This document shows, one piece after another, positions 17,612 through 26,638 of a stretch of DNA of 64,000 bases (position 1 is its first letter; each line of letters begins with the position of its first letter). The DNA is from Pedobacter sp. Leaf194 (GTDB lineage: Bacteria; Bacteroidota; Bacteroidia; Sphingobacteriales; Sphingobacteriaceae). The position numbers were made by a program, and so were the translations under genes. The DNA is taken from positions 62,001 through 126,000 of the forward strand of contig NZ_LMPU01000010.1 in NCBI RefSeq assembly GCF_001423945.1, read 5' to 3'. The notes beneath the pieces are model-generated. The model was not told the DNA's origin, searched no databases, and saw nothing but the letters and a program-made list of their open reading frames with translations.

Positions 17612-18553
17612 TTATACTCTAAACAAATCGCTGATTGAACCATGCTCATTTACATTGGCAATTGCCCTTGCAAATAAACTAGCTGTACTCAGCACTCTAA
17701 TTTTCGAACTTTCCTGTTTTAGAGGAATCGTATCGGTAACGATTAATTCTGACAGCACAGAGTTTTCAACCGTTTCAATTGCTTTGCCTGATAATACAGC
17801 ATGCGTACAAACTGCACGTACACTTGCTGCACCGTTTTCCATAATCAAGGCCGCAGCTTTTGATAAGGTTCCGGCGGTATCACAAATGTCATCAATCAGT
17901 ACTACATCCTGTCCGGTAACATCGCCAATAATCGACATCGATTCGATTTCATTAGCACGTTTACGGCGTTTATCGCAAATAATAACTTCAGCATTAAAAA
18001 ATTTCGCAAAGGTACGAGCCCTGTATGAACCACCCATATCTGGTGATGCAATAGTTAAATTTGGCAGGTTCAAACTCTTAATGTAAGGAACAAATATTAC
18101 CGAACCATCTAAGTGATCAACCGGAATATCAAAAAATCCTTGTATCTGCGCAGCATGCAAATCCATCGTCATAATGCGGTGAATGCCTGCTGATTTTAAC
18201 AAATTCGCAACCAATTTAGCACCGATAGCAACACGCGGTTTATCTTTTCTATCCTGACGGGCCAAACCATAATAAGGAACTACTGCTGTTATATAATGTG
18301 CTGATGCGCGTTTCGCTGCATCTACCATTAATAAAAGTTCCATTAAATTATCGCTGGGCTGATAAGTAGATTGGATTAAAAAAACATCACAGCCCCGGAT
18401 TGATTCATCAAATGAAGGCTGAAACTCACCATCGCTAAACTTGTGGATAGTAACATCACCAAGTGGCTTGCCGTAACTTTCAGCAATTTTTAATGATAAT
18501 CCTCTTGAACCTGTTCCGGAAAATAATTTAACCGGGTTAAACTGCAATGGCAT
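17612..18553 (-). CDS. prs: Ribose-phosphate pyrophosphokinase
   Basis: A 313-residue cytoplasmic enzyme that makes PRPP from ribose 5-phosphate and ATP for nucleotide, His and Trp synthesis. Visible are the N-terminal LFSGTGSRGLSLKIAE, the DQLD-like catalytic region (PYYGLARQDRKDKPR), SPDMGGSYRARTFAK and the PRPP-binding loop VVLIDDICDTAGTL. Length is typical. It heads the prs-rplY-pth group and lies just downstream of tRNA-Gln and its terminator. Confidence 0.96.
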   Translation of the reverse strand: MPLQFNPVKLFSGTGSRGLSLKIAESYGKPLGDVTIHKFSDGEFQPSFDESIRGCDVFLIQSTYQPSDNLMELLLMVDAAKRASAHYITAVVPYYGLARQDRKDKPRVAIGAKLVANLLKSAGIHRIMTMDLHAAQIQGFFDIPVDHLDGSVIFVPYIKSLNLPNLTIASPDMGGSYRARTFAKFFNAEVIICDKRRKRANEIESMSIIGDVTGQDVVLIDDICDTAGTLSKAAALIMENGAASVRAVCTHAVLSGKAIETVENSVLSELIVTDTIPLKQESSKIRVLSTASLFARAIANVNEHGSISDLFRV

Positions 18554-18576
18554 GATCCGTGAGTAGTTTACGGTTT

Positions 18577-18618
18577 AAAAAAAATCGGATCATGCATTTT
18601 CTAAATACATGATCCGAT
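18577..18618 (-). terminator. Terminator after tRNA-Gln
   Basis: ATCGGATCATG / CATGATCCGAT pair over 11 bp (18584-18594 with 18608-18618). On the minus strand a run of eight T follows directly. It ends the tRNA transcript before prs. Confidence 0.9.
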
Positions 18619-18629
18619 GCTAAATTTTG

Positions 18630-18700
18630 TTGTCCGACCTGGATTCGAACCAAGACAAACAGTACCAAAAACTGTCGTACTACCCTTATACTATCGGACA
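18630..18700 (-). tRNA. tRNA-Gln (UUG)
   Basis: The minus strand folds as a cloverleaf: acceptor TGTCCGA / TCGGACA, D-arm GTAT/GTAC, anticodon stem ACAGT/ACTGT with loop TTTTGGT (anticodon TTG), and T-arm with TTCGAAT. No CCA is encoded. It has its own consensus promoter upstream and a strong terminator downstream. Confidence 0.95.
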
Positions 18701-18736
18701 AACTACTTATCGAGGATATATCCCCGAAAGGGAATG

Positions 18737-18767
18737 CAAATGTAGGCAGCATATTTTAAATATGCAA
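18737..18767 (-). promoter_or_regulatory. Promoter of tRNA-Gln
   Basis: Read on the minus strand: TTG (18765-18767), exactly 20 bp, then TACATTTG (18737-18744). This is a full match to the Bacteroidota -33/-7 consensus, about 37 bp before the tRNA 5' end. Confidence 0.82.
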
Positions 18768-18863
18768 GAGTGATTTCAAAAAAAAAGTAAAATTTATTTC
18801 TGTTTCGAAAAGATTGAAAATTTCTGTTCGCACCGTGCAACGTTTTCAATTAAAAGCCGACTT

Positions 18864-18880
18864 TATAGGTCAAACCTATA
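18864..18880. repeat. Inverted repeat upstream of the first DUF2723 gene
   Basis: TATAGGT-CAA-ACCTATA is a perfect 7-bp inverted repeat 30 bp before the start codon at 18911. It may be an operator or a small leader hairpin; no partner protein is known. Confidence 0.45.
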
Positions 18881-18910
18881 ACCCTTTTACTATCAATTAC
18901 TAAACGAACT

Positions 18911-21900
18911 ATGAGATACTCGAAAATTAACAACCTAACCGGCTGGTTATGTTTTTTTATTGCAAGCATCACTTACATTTTAACCTTAGATAAATTTGCA
19001 AGTTTTTGGGATTGCGGCGAATTTATTGCCTCAGCCTTCAGACTTGAAGTTGTGCACCAACCTGGAGCGCCACTGGTTTCGATGATTCAGAGAGCGTTTT
19101 CGGCATTTGCACTAGGTGATAAAACTAAGGTAGCTTATTTTATGAATGTGGCTTCTGCCCTGGCCAGTGCTGCAACAATTCTCTTTCTCTTCTGGACAAT
19201 CACCGCCCTCGCGAAACGGATTTTGATAAAAGGAAACCAAGCCCCAACTGGCTCCCAAACGCTAAGCATAATTGGAGCAGGCCTTGTAGGCGCACTTGCT
19301 TATACTTTTTCGGATAGCTTTTGGTTTTCGGCAGTTGAGGCAGAAGTTTACGCTTTATCGTCGCTTTGTACAGCCGTTGCCTTCTGGGGGATTTTAAAAT
19401 GGGAATCGCAGGCAGATGAGCCCCGTGCAGACCGATGGCTGGCATTTGTAGCCTATGTGATAGGCCTTTCGATTGGTGTGCATCTGTTAAACTTATTGGT
19501 TATTCCTGCCCTTGTGTTTGTTTATTATTTTCGAAAAACACCAAACCCAACCAACAAAGGGATTATTAAAACTTTTTTACTTTCTATTCTAATGCTCGCC
19601 TTTGTTCAGTTTGGCATCATTCAATACTCAGTAGCAGCGGCTGCATACATGGATTTATTTTTTGTAAATACTTTGGGATTCGGCTTCGGAACGGGCGTTT
19701 TATTTTTCGCGGTGTTAATAATTTCTGCATTGGTTTTTGCAATAAGATACTCGGTTAAACAAAAGAAACAGTTTCTTAATCTTGCTTTGGTTTCAACCGT
19801 TTTACTAATATTCGGTTATAGTTCCTTTTCAATGCTGATTATAAGGGCGCATGCCAAGCCAAACCTCAATAACACAAACCCTGAAAACGCTTTTACCTTT
19901 TTAAACTATGTAAATCGTGCTCAGTATGGAGACAGACCATTACTGTTTGGAGAAAATTACAACACAGAAAAAATAGACGTTAAAGAAACGGGAAAATTAT
20001 ATAAAAAGGGCGAATTGAAATATGAACCTGCCGGAACCAAATCAGATTACGTTTATGCAGAAAAAACTTTGTTACCAAGAATGTACAGCGATAAACCTGA
20101 ACATCAAAAGTTTTACAAAAGCTGGATGGGTTTTGACGACTCGCACAAACCAGGCCTTTTAGACAACATAAATTACATGTTTTCTTTCCAGACGGGCCAA
20201 ATGTATATGCGCTACTTTATGTGGAATTTCGTTGGCCGGCAAAATAACCAGGATGGACAACTTGGCGAAAATGGCGGCGGGTGGTTAAGTGGCGTTAAAC
20301 CTATTGATGCGCTTCGTTTTGGCGATCAGAAAAATCTACCGCCTTCTATCGTTGAAAATAAGGCTTACAACAGGTTTTTCTTCCTTCCGTTGATTCTGGG
20401 CTTAATTGGTGCGGTGTGGCATTTCAAAAAAAACCAGAAGCAAGCAGGCGTAATCGGGCTCTTGTTCTTTTTCACCGGGGTTGCAATTGTGCTCTACTTA
20501 AACTCTGTTCCTATCGAACCGCGTGAACGTGATTACGCTTATGTAGGCTCATTTTATGCATTTTCAATTTGGATTGGCTTAAGCGTATTCGGACTAAAAG
20601 ATTGGGTCTTTAGAAAAGTGACGCAAAAAAAAGCCGCTGTCTTTGCTTCACTAACAGCGCTTATTGCTGCCCCGGTTATTATGGCTACACAAGGTTGGGA
20701 CGACCACGACCGTTCAGAAAGCCATCTGGCACGAGACATTTCAATCGACTATTTAAAATCATGCGCACCAAACGCCATCCTGTTTACCTATGGAGATAAC
20801 GATACCTTTCCGGTATGGTATGCGCAGGAAGTTGAAAATATCCGGCCGGATGTACGGATTGTAAACCTGAGTTTATTCACGGCAGATTGGTACATAGACG
20901 GTATGAAGCGCAACCAAAACGACTCTAAACCGCTACCAATTTCAATGAAACCCAACCAATATGCCGAGGGAACACGGGACGTAATTTACTATCAGGACTA
21001 TAAAATTGCCCAAAGCGTAGAACTGAAACAACTAATGGAGGTTTTGTTATCTGATAATGATGAAGACAAAATCACACTTCAGGATGGTTCAAAGGCAAAT
21101 ATCCTTCCTACTAAAAAATTCAAATTAAGTGTAAACCAACGTGAAGTTCTTGATACGGGAACTGTTCCTACCGAGGATGCGGGTAAAATTGCCAGTACAA
21201 TGGAGTGGACGTATAATTCCAATTACCTTACAAAAGGAACCTTGGCATTGCTGGATATTTTAACGCACAACAAATGGCAAAGACCAATATATTTCAGTGG
21301 AGCAATGCCCGATGAGCAGTATGTTGGTTTAAATAAATATTTATATGCTGAAGGATTGAACTATCGGCTCCTCCCGCTTAAGCCAGATACCTCGAAGCAG
21401 GAAATGTTTGAGCAGGTTAACGTAAAGCCATTTTTCGACAATATGGTAACCAATTATAACTACGGAAATATTAAATACGCTAACCATTTAGACCGACAAT
21501 CGGCAGACGATGTGACCATGTTTTCGAATATGTTTAATGGTTTAATTACTGGCTTAATTAACGAAGGCAGGATTGCAGAAAGTAAAGCCGTTGTGAACAA
21601 ATACTACCAGGTGATGCCGCTTAAATTTTACAGCATGAGACATGTAATGAGTTCATTTTATTTTACAGAAAACCTTTATCGATTAAATGATTTAGCCCGG
21701 GCAAATGCATTTATCAATCAATCGGCAGATTACATGACGAAAGAACTTACACACCTGGCAGATGTTTCGGAAAGTAAAAACAAGTTATCGTCTGAAAGAG
21801 ATGTGCACGTTTATATGACTTATTTAGGCCAGATGGTAAAACTGACCCAAGCCTATAAGCAAACCGATTTGAGCAACAAACTGGAAAAAGAATACAATCA

Positions 21901-21937
21901 GTTTGTAAACAGGTTTGCCCCATTTGCCGGAAGCTAA
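18911..21937 (+). CDS. DUF2723 multispanning membrane protein (GT117-type), copy 1
   Basis: A 1008-residue membrane protein. The N-terminal half has many transmembrane helices and the DUF2723 signature with FWDCGEFI (35-42) followed by VHQPGAPL. The DCGEF acid pair sits where GT-C glycosyltransferases keep the catalytic aspartate. The C-terminal half is a large soluble domain, likely extracytoplasmic, with YGDNDTFPVWYAQEV and late helical repeats. The family includes eukaryotic TMEM260, a protein O-mannosyltransferase, so a role in O-glycosylation of exported proteins is plausible but inferred. A close paralogue follows directly, separated by a terminator. Confidence 0.85.
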   Translation: MRYSKINNLTGWLCFFIASITYILTLDKFASFWDCGEFIASAFRLEVVHQPGAPLVSMIQRAFSAFALGDKTKVAYFMNVASALASAATILFLFWTITALAKRILIKGNQAPTGSQTLSIIGAGLVGALAYTFSDSFWFSAVEAEVYALSSLCTAVAFWGILKWESQADEPRADRWLAFVAYVIGLSIGVHLLNLLVIPALVFVYYFRKTPNPTNKGIIKTFLLSILMLAFVQFGIIQYSVAAAAYMDLFFVNTLGFGFGTGVLFFAVLIISALVFAIRYSVKQKKQFLNLALVSTVLLIFGYSSFSMLIIRAHAKPNLNNTNPENAFTFLNYVNRAQYGDRPLLFGENYNTEKIDVKETGKLYKKGELKYEPAGTKSDYVYAEKTLLPRMYSDKPEHQKFYKSWMGFDDSHKPGLLDNINYMFSFQTGQMYMRYFMWNFVGRQNNQDGQLGENGGGWLSGVKPIDALRFGDQKNLPPSIVENKAYNRFFFLPLILGLIGAVWHFKKNQKQAGVIGLLFFFTGVAIVLYLNSVPIEPRERDYAYVGSFYAFSIWIGLSVFGLKDWVFRKVTQKKAAVFASLTALIAAPVIMATQGWDDHDRSESHLARDISIDYLKSCAPNAILFTYGDNDTFPVWYAQEVENIRPDVRIVNLSLFTADWYIDGMKRNQNDSKPLPISMKPNQYAEGTRDVIYYQDYKIAQSVELKQLMEVLLSDNDEDKITLQDGSKANILPTKKFKLSVNQREVLDTGTVPTEDAGKIASTMEWTYNSNYLTKGTLALLDILTHNKWQRPIYFSGAMPDEQYVGLNKYLYAEGLNYRLLPLKPDTSKQEMFEQVNVKPFFDNMVTNYNYGNIKYANHLDRQSADDVTMFSNMFNGLITGLINEGRIAESKAVVNKYYQVMPLKFYSMRHVMSSFYFTENLYRLNDLARANAFINQSADYMTKELTHLADVSESKNKLSSERDVHVYMTYLGQMVKLTQAYKQTDLSNKLEKEYNQFVNRFAPFAGS

Positions 21938-21958
21938 TCCGAACATCACCATTATGCC

Positions 21959-22000
21959 AAAACCCGTAAAGTACTGTTTCAAAAGCACTTTGCGGGTTTT
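21959..22000 (+). terminator. Terminator between the two DUF2723 genes
   Basis: AAAACCCGTAAAGT / ACTTTGCGGGTTTT form a 14-bp stem (one T-G pair), 22 bp past the first gene's stop. It implies the second copy has its own promoter. Confidence 0.88.
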
Positions 22001-22165
22001 GGTTTACTTAAGAGCAATTTTGTGTAATTTTTACCGGCGCAGCAGACTCAATTGCGTTAAAAAGTGTAAAAACAATGGGAGTTATTCCTCATTTATCGAC
22101 TATATTAATTAATTTCGGCAGCATTTTTATGTGCAGGAATATTTAATCATCATTATCAAAAACCA

Positions 22166-25100
22166 ATGAATTATTCAAAAGTTAATAATATAACGGGCTG
22201 GGTTTGTTTTTTAATTGCTACCATAACATACGTCTTAACATTAGAACCATCAGTTAGTTTCTGGGATTGTGGCGAGTTTATCGCATCTGCGTTGAAAATG
22301 CAGGTTGTTCACCAACCCGGAGCACCTTTATTTTTAATGCTACAAAGGTTTTTCTCCATATTTGCTTTCGGAGATGTAACCAAAGTTGCTTATTGGATGA
22401 ACATTGGTTCTGCGCTATCAAGTGCTGCAACCATCCTATTTTTATTTTGGACAATTACCGCACTCGCTAAAAAAACTATAGTTAAAGCTGGTGAAAGCTT
22501 AACATCAGGGCAATTAATAAGCATTATGGGCGCCGGTGTTGTTGGTGCATTGGCCTACGCCTTTTCAGATAGTTTTTGGTTCTCTGCAGTAGAATCTGAG
22601 GTTTATGCTCAGTCATCTCTATTTACAGCTATCGTTTTCTGGGGTATTTTGAAATGGGAAGCCCACGCTGATGAGCCAAAAGCCGATAGATGGCTTTTAT
22701 TCATCGCCTATATTATGGGTTTATCAATCGGTATTCACCTGTTAAACCTTTTAACCATACCAGCAATTGCCTTTATTTACTATTTCAAAAAAACAGGCAA
22801 AGCAACAACTTCGGGCATTTTTAAAACGCTTATCGTTGGTATCTTAATTTTGGGCGTTATCCAATATGGAATTATCCAGTATCTGGTATCTTTTGGCGCA
22901 TACTTCGATTTGTTTTTCGTTAACACTTTGGGTTTAGGCTTTGGAACCGGCGTTTTATTCTTCGCTGTTTTAATTATTGCCGCCTTCGTGTGGGGTATTC
23001 GCTACTCCATCAAACATCAAAAGAGATTACTCAATTTAGGCCTTATTTCTACGGTTTTAATCATTTTTGGATACGCTTCGTTTGCGATGATAATCATCAG
23101 AGCTAAAGCCGACCCAAATTTGAACAACAGCGCCCCTAAGGATGCATTCTCATTTTTAAGCTACTTAAACAGAGAGCAATATGGCGATAGACCATTACTT
23201 TTCGGACCGGATTACAACTCGGAAAGAACCGGTGTAACTGAAGGAAAAACAATATGGAGAAAAGGCGCTGAAAAGTATGAAGTTGCAGGCAAAAAGAACG
23301 ATTACGAATACGCAGATAATACCTTTTTACCACGTATGTACAGCGATGACCAAAAACACGCAGAGTTTTACAAGGAGTGGATGCATTTGGACGATAGCAA
23401 AAAACCAAACTTAGTTGATAATGTTGGCTTTTTATTCAGCTACCAAATCGGTTATATGTATATGCGCTATTTTGGATGGAACTTTGTTGGACGCCAAAAT
23501 GATGAACAAGGACAGGGAAGCGGCTTCGAAGGTACTTCGTTAAGCGGAATAAAACCCATCGACGCAATTTGGCATGGCGATCAAAGTCATTTGCCGCCGT
23601 CTACGGTTGATAATAAAGCATACAATAGATTCTTTTTCTTGCCATTGATTATCGGTTTAATGGGTGCAATTTGGCATTTTGGCCGCAACCAGAAAGATGC
23701 CGGGGTAGTTGGTTTATTATTTTTCTTTACAGGGATTGCAATTGTTTTATACTTGAATCAGAAACCGTTAGAACCGCGTGAGCGTGATTATGCCTACGTT
23801 GGTTCGTTTTACGCCTTTGCAATATGGATTGGACTAGGGGTTTTAGCGATAAAGGAATGGCTGTTTAAAAAGCTTACCCCTGCAACCGGTGCAATTGCAG
23901 CCTCTGTTATTGGCTTGTTTGCTGCTCCGGTTATAATGGCGCAACAAGGTTGGGACGATCATGATCGTTCTACAAAAATGGTCGCTCATGATATCGCATT
24001 AGATTACCTACAATCCTGCGCACCAAATGCCATACTATTCACCTATGGTGATAATGATACTTACCCGCTTTGGTATATCCAGGAAGTTGAACGGGTGCGT
24101 CCGGATGTACGTATCGTTAACCTGAGTTTGTTTGACACCGATTGGTATATAAATGGCATGAAGCAAAAACAAAACGACTCTGAACCTTTACCAATATCGA
24201 TGAAAGAATCGCAGTTTGTGCAGGGCGAGCGTGATGTAATGCCTTACGATGATTATAAAATCGCGGGAAATGTGGAACTTAAAAATGTGGTCGATTTACT
24301 ATTGTCTGATAGTCCCGACGATAAAGTAGCCATGCAAGATGGTACAAAATCAAACTTCCTGCCAACAAAAAACTTTAAATTAACCATCAATCCGCAGGAT
24401 GTTATAAATACAGGAACTGTTCCGGCAGCGAATGCAGACAAAATTGCTTCAGAAATGCAATGGAAGTTTAACAAAGGTTATGTTACTAAAGGTACATTGG
24501 CTATGCTCGATATCCTTGCGCATAATAACTGGAAACGTCCGATTTATTTCGCTTCTACAGTACCTTCAGAACAGTATAATGGATTAGATAAATATTTGTA
24601 TAGTGAAGGTTTGGCCTTGCGCTTATTACCTCTGAAAGCTGACACTACCTCTTCAGAAGATAGAGAGGAATTGTTAAACACCCCAGTTCTTTATAAAAAC
24701 GTAATGGAGAAATTTAAATGGGGCAATATAAAAACCGCCAAATATTTAGATCCACAATCGTCTGACGATACCTTTATCTTTACAAATCTTTTCAGCAGTT
24801 TAACAGGAAGCCTGATTAAAGAAGGGAAAGTTGATGAAGCGAAAAAAGTAATCGATAAGTTTTATACGGTTATGCCTGATAGATTTTTCGGGATAAGAAC
24901 GGTTGTTGTAAAATACTACATGGCAGAAAATCTATACAAACTTGGGGAAACTGCTAGAGCCAATGATATTTTATTGAAATCTGGCGATTACATAGAAAAA
25001 GAACTTACCTATCTTGCTGATATTTCTGCATCAAAAGGAAGCATAACAGGTACTCAAAACGTTCAAACGGGGTTATATTATCTGGACAGGATGATTAAAA

Positions 25101-25207
25101 CTTCGAAAGCAATGGGACAAACGAAAGTTAGTACGCAACTTGAAAAGCAATTTTCAGGACTTGAAGCAAGATTTTCCAGTTATTTTGGTCAGCAACCCGG
25201 GCAATAA
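22166..25207 (+). CDS. DUF2723 multispanning membrane protein (GT117-type), copy 2
   Basis: A 1013-residue paralogue of the upstream gene, collinear over its whole length: FWDCGEFIASALKM, then VVHQPGAPLF, the LEPRERDYAYVGSFYAF region and YGDNDTYPLWYIQEV. The membrane half is most alike; the last 200 residues diverge more. The likely role is the same GT-C-like transfer at the membrane, perhaps with a different acceptor or sugar. Retention of the FWDCGEF and PRERDYAY motifs in both copies argues that both are active. It ends in an intrinsic terminator. Confidence 0.85.
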   Translation: MNYSKVNNITGWVCFLIATITYVLTLEPSVSFWDCGEFIASALKMQVVHQPGAPLFLMLQRFFSIFAFGDVTKVAYWMNIGSALSSAATILFLFWTITALAKKTIVKAGESLTSGQLISIMGAGVVGALAYAFSDSFWFSAVESEVYAQSSLFTAIVFWGILKWEAHADEPKADRWLLFIAYIMGLSIGIHLLNLLTIPAIAFIYYFKKTGKATTSGIFKTLIVGILILGVIQYGIIQYLVSFGAYFDLFFVNTLGLGFGTGVLFFAVLIIAAFVWGIRYSIKHQKRLLNLGLISTVLIIFGYASFAMIIIRAKADPNLNNSAPKDAFSFLSYLNREQYGDRPLLFGPDYNSERTGVTEGKTIWRKGAEKYEVAGKKNDYEYADNTFLPRMYSDDQKHAEFYKEWMHLDDSKKPNLVDNVGFLFSYQIGYMYMRYFGWNFVGRQNDEQGQGSGFEGTSLSGIKPIDAIWHGDQSHLPPSTVDNKAYNRFFFLPLIIGLMGAIWHFGRNQKDAGVVGLLFFFTGIAIVLYLNQKPLEPRERDYAYVGSFYAFAIWIGLGVLAIKEWLFKKLTPATGAIAASVIGLFAAPVIMAQQGWDDHDRSTKMVAHDIALDYLQSCAPNAILFTYGDNDTYPLWYIQEVERVRPDVRIVNLSLFDTDWYINGMKQKQNDSEPLPISMKESQFVQGERDVMPYDDYKIAGNVELKNVVDLLLSDSPDDKVAMQDGTKSNFLPTKNFKLTINPQDVINTGTVPAANADKIASEMQWKFNKGYVTKGTLAMLDILAHNNWKRPIYFASTVPSEQYNGLDKYLYSEGLALRLLPLKADTTSSEDREELLNTPVLYKNVMEKFKWGNIKTAKYLDPQSSDDTFIFTNLFSSLTGSLIKEGKVDEAKKVIDKFYTVMPDRFFGIRTVVVKYYMAENLYKLGETARANDILLKSGDYIEKELTYLADISASKGSITGTQNVQTGLYYLDRMIKTSKAMGQTKVSTQLEKQFSGLEARFSSYFGQQPGQ

Positions 25208-25226
25208 GTTCTAAAAATATTTTAGT

Positions 25227-25260
25227 AGCAGCTGCATTAATTTGTAGCTGCTTTTTTTTT
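25227..25260 (+). terminator. Terminator after the second DUF2723 gene
   Basis: AGCAGCT / AGCTGCT stem of 7 bp followed by a run of ten T. Confidence 0.85.
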
Positions 25261-25470
25261 GGGCTAAGCTGCCTGTTATTATTGCCGATACGAATATTAA
25301 GTTGTGGCTGTTGGTTTGCGCTCGATGGGGGTTTGGTTTGCACTCGTTTTAACGAGCGCTTTATAACCTAGCGACTAAGTTGCAAAGTAACGCATTCGCA
25401 AAAGTTGAATGCGACCATGACAAAACCCAAACGAAATGTTTATTGCTGGAATCAAAACCAAACATATTTT
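25261..25470. other. Gene-free stretch with a short direct repeat
   Basis: No convincing gene between the DUF2723 terminator and the accA terminator. It holds a 14-bp near-direct repeat (TTGGTTTGCGCTCG at 25311 and TTGGTTTGCACTCG at 25333, 22 bp apart) and an adjacent CTCGTT-TT-AACGAG palindrome (25343-25356). It may be a decayed element; nothing else is seen. Confidence 0.4.
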
Positions 25471-25478
25471 AAATAAAA

Positions 25479-25508
25479 AAGTCCTGCATGGATAACCAGG
25501 CAGGACTT
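25479..25508 (-). terminator. Terminator after accA
   Basis: AAGTCCTGC / GCAGGACTT (9 bp) followed on the minus strand by TTTTTTATTT, 18 bp past the accA stop. Confidence 0.9.
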
Positions 25509-25526
25509 CAATATTAAAAAAATATA

Positions 25527-26489
25527 TTATTCATTAACAACGCCCATCGCACAGAATTTTTCAATTCGTTGTTCGATAAGTTTATCTGTTTTCAGTTTTC
25601 CTAACGATGATAAATCTTTTAAAATATAATCTTTTAAGCTTTGCCCCATTAATTCAGGATCTTGATGTGCACCACCCAAAGGCTCTGGGATGATTCCATC
25701 GATGAGTTTGTTACCAAACATATCATCTGAGGTAAGTTTAAGACATTCGGCTGCTTTTTCTTTGAAATCCCAGCTTCTCCATAAAATTGAAGAACAGGAT
25801 TCAGGAGAAATTACCGAATACCAGGTATGCTCAAGCATGTAAACCTTATCGCCAATGCCTATGCCCAAAGCCCCGCCAGATGCACCCTCACCCACAACAA
25901 TACAAATAATTGGAACCCTTAGTACCGACATTTCTAATAAGTTTCTGGCAATCGCTTCACCCTGACCGCGTTCTTCGGCCTCTAAACCCGGGTAAGCACC
26001 CATCGTATCGATAAAAGAAATTACCGGTTTGTTAAACTTTTCTGCCAGGCGCATTAAACGCAATGCTTTCCGGTAACCTTCAGGATTTGCCATTCCAAAA
26101 TTACGATATTGGCGCTCTTTGGTGTTTTTTCCTTTTTGGTGACCAATAACCATAACCGTTTGGCCATTGATGGTTGCAAAACCACCAACAATGGCTTTAT
26201 CATCTTTAACCGTTCTATCGCCGTGTAACTCAATAAAATCATCACAAATCATGTTGATGTAATCGAGTGTCTGCGGCCTGTCGGGATGGCGGCTCATTTG
26301 AACCTTATTCCAACCGGTTAAATTATTATATAAGTTATTCGTGGTTTCATTTAATTTGCCGTCAAGTTCATCTAAAGTGGCAGTCATATCTACCTTAGTC
26401 TTTTCGGCAACTTGTTTAACCTTTTCTATCTGCTGAACTAAATCTGCAATAGGCTTTTCAAAATCGAATGATGTTTTTATTTGCTGCAT
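25527..26489 (-). CDS. accA: Acetyl-CoA carboxylase carboxyltransferase subunit alpha
   Basis: A 320-residue subunit that, with AccD, moves CO2 from biotin to acetyl-CoA to make malonyl-CoA for fatty acids. Visible are the N-terminal [16 protein letters not shown] coiled segment, the [22 protein letters not shown] block, then [19 protein letters not shown] and [16 protein letters not shown], which forms the oxyanion region. It is of usual length. It is on the same strand as the S10 peptidase but 149 bp away. Confidence 0.96.
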   Translation of the reverse strand: MQQIKTSFDFEKPIADLVQQIEKVKQVAEKTKVDMTATLDELDGKLNETTNNLYNNLTGWNKVQMSRHPDRPQTLDYINMICDDFIELHGDRTVKDDKAIVGGFATINGQTVMVIGHQKGKNTKERQYRNFGMANPEGYRKALRLMRLAEKFNKPVISFIDTMGAYPGLEAEERGQGEAIARNLLEMSVLRVPIICIVVGEGASGGALGIGIGDKVYMLEHTWYSVISPESCSSILWRSWDFKEKAAECLKLTSDDMFGNKLIDGIIPEPLGGAHQDPELMGQSLKDYILKDLSSLGKLKTDKLIEQRIEKFCAMGVVNE

Positions 26490-26638
26490 AATTGGGTTAC
26501 AAAAATAAGTATTTATTTTTAGTTTGCAGTTAACAGTTTTAGTTAAACATTAACACTTCCTTGCTTTACCACGCCTGGCAAATTGAATTGTAAATAACCG
26601 TGAAAGCGTCTTTAAATCCATCGAATCTACAAAGCTGG

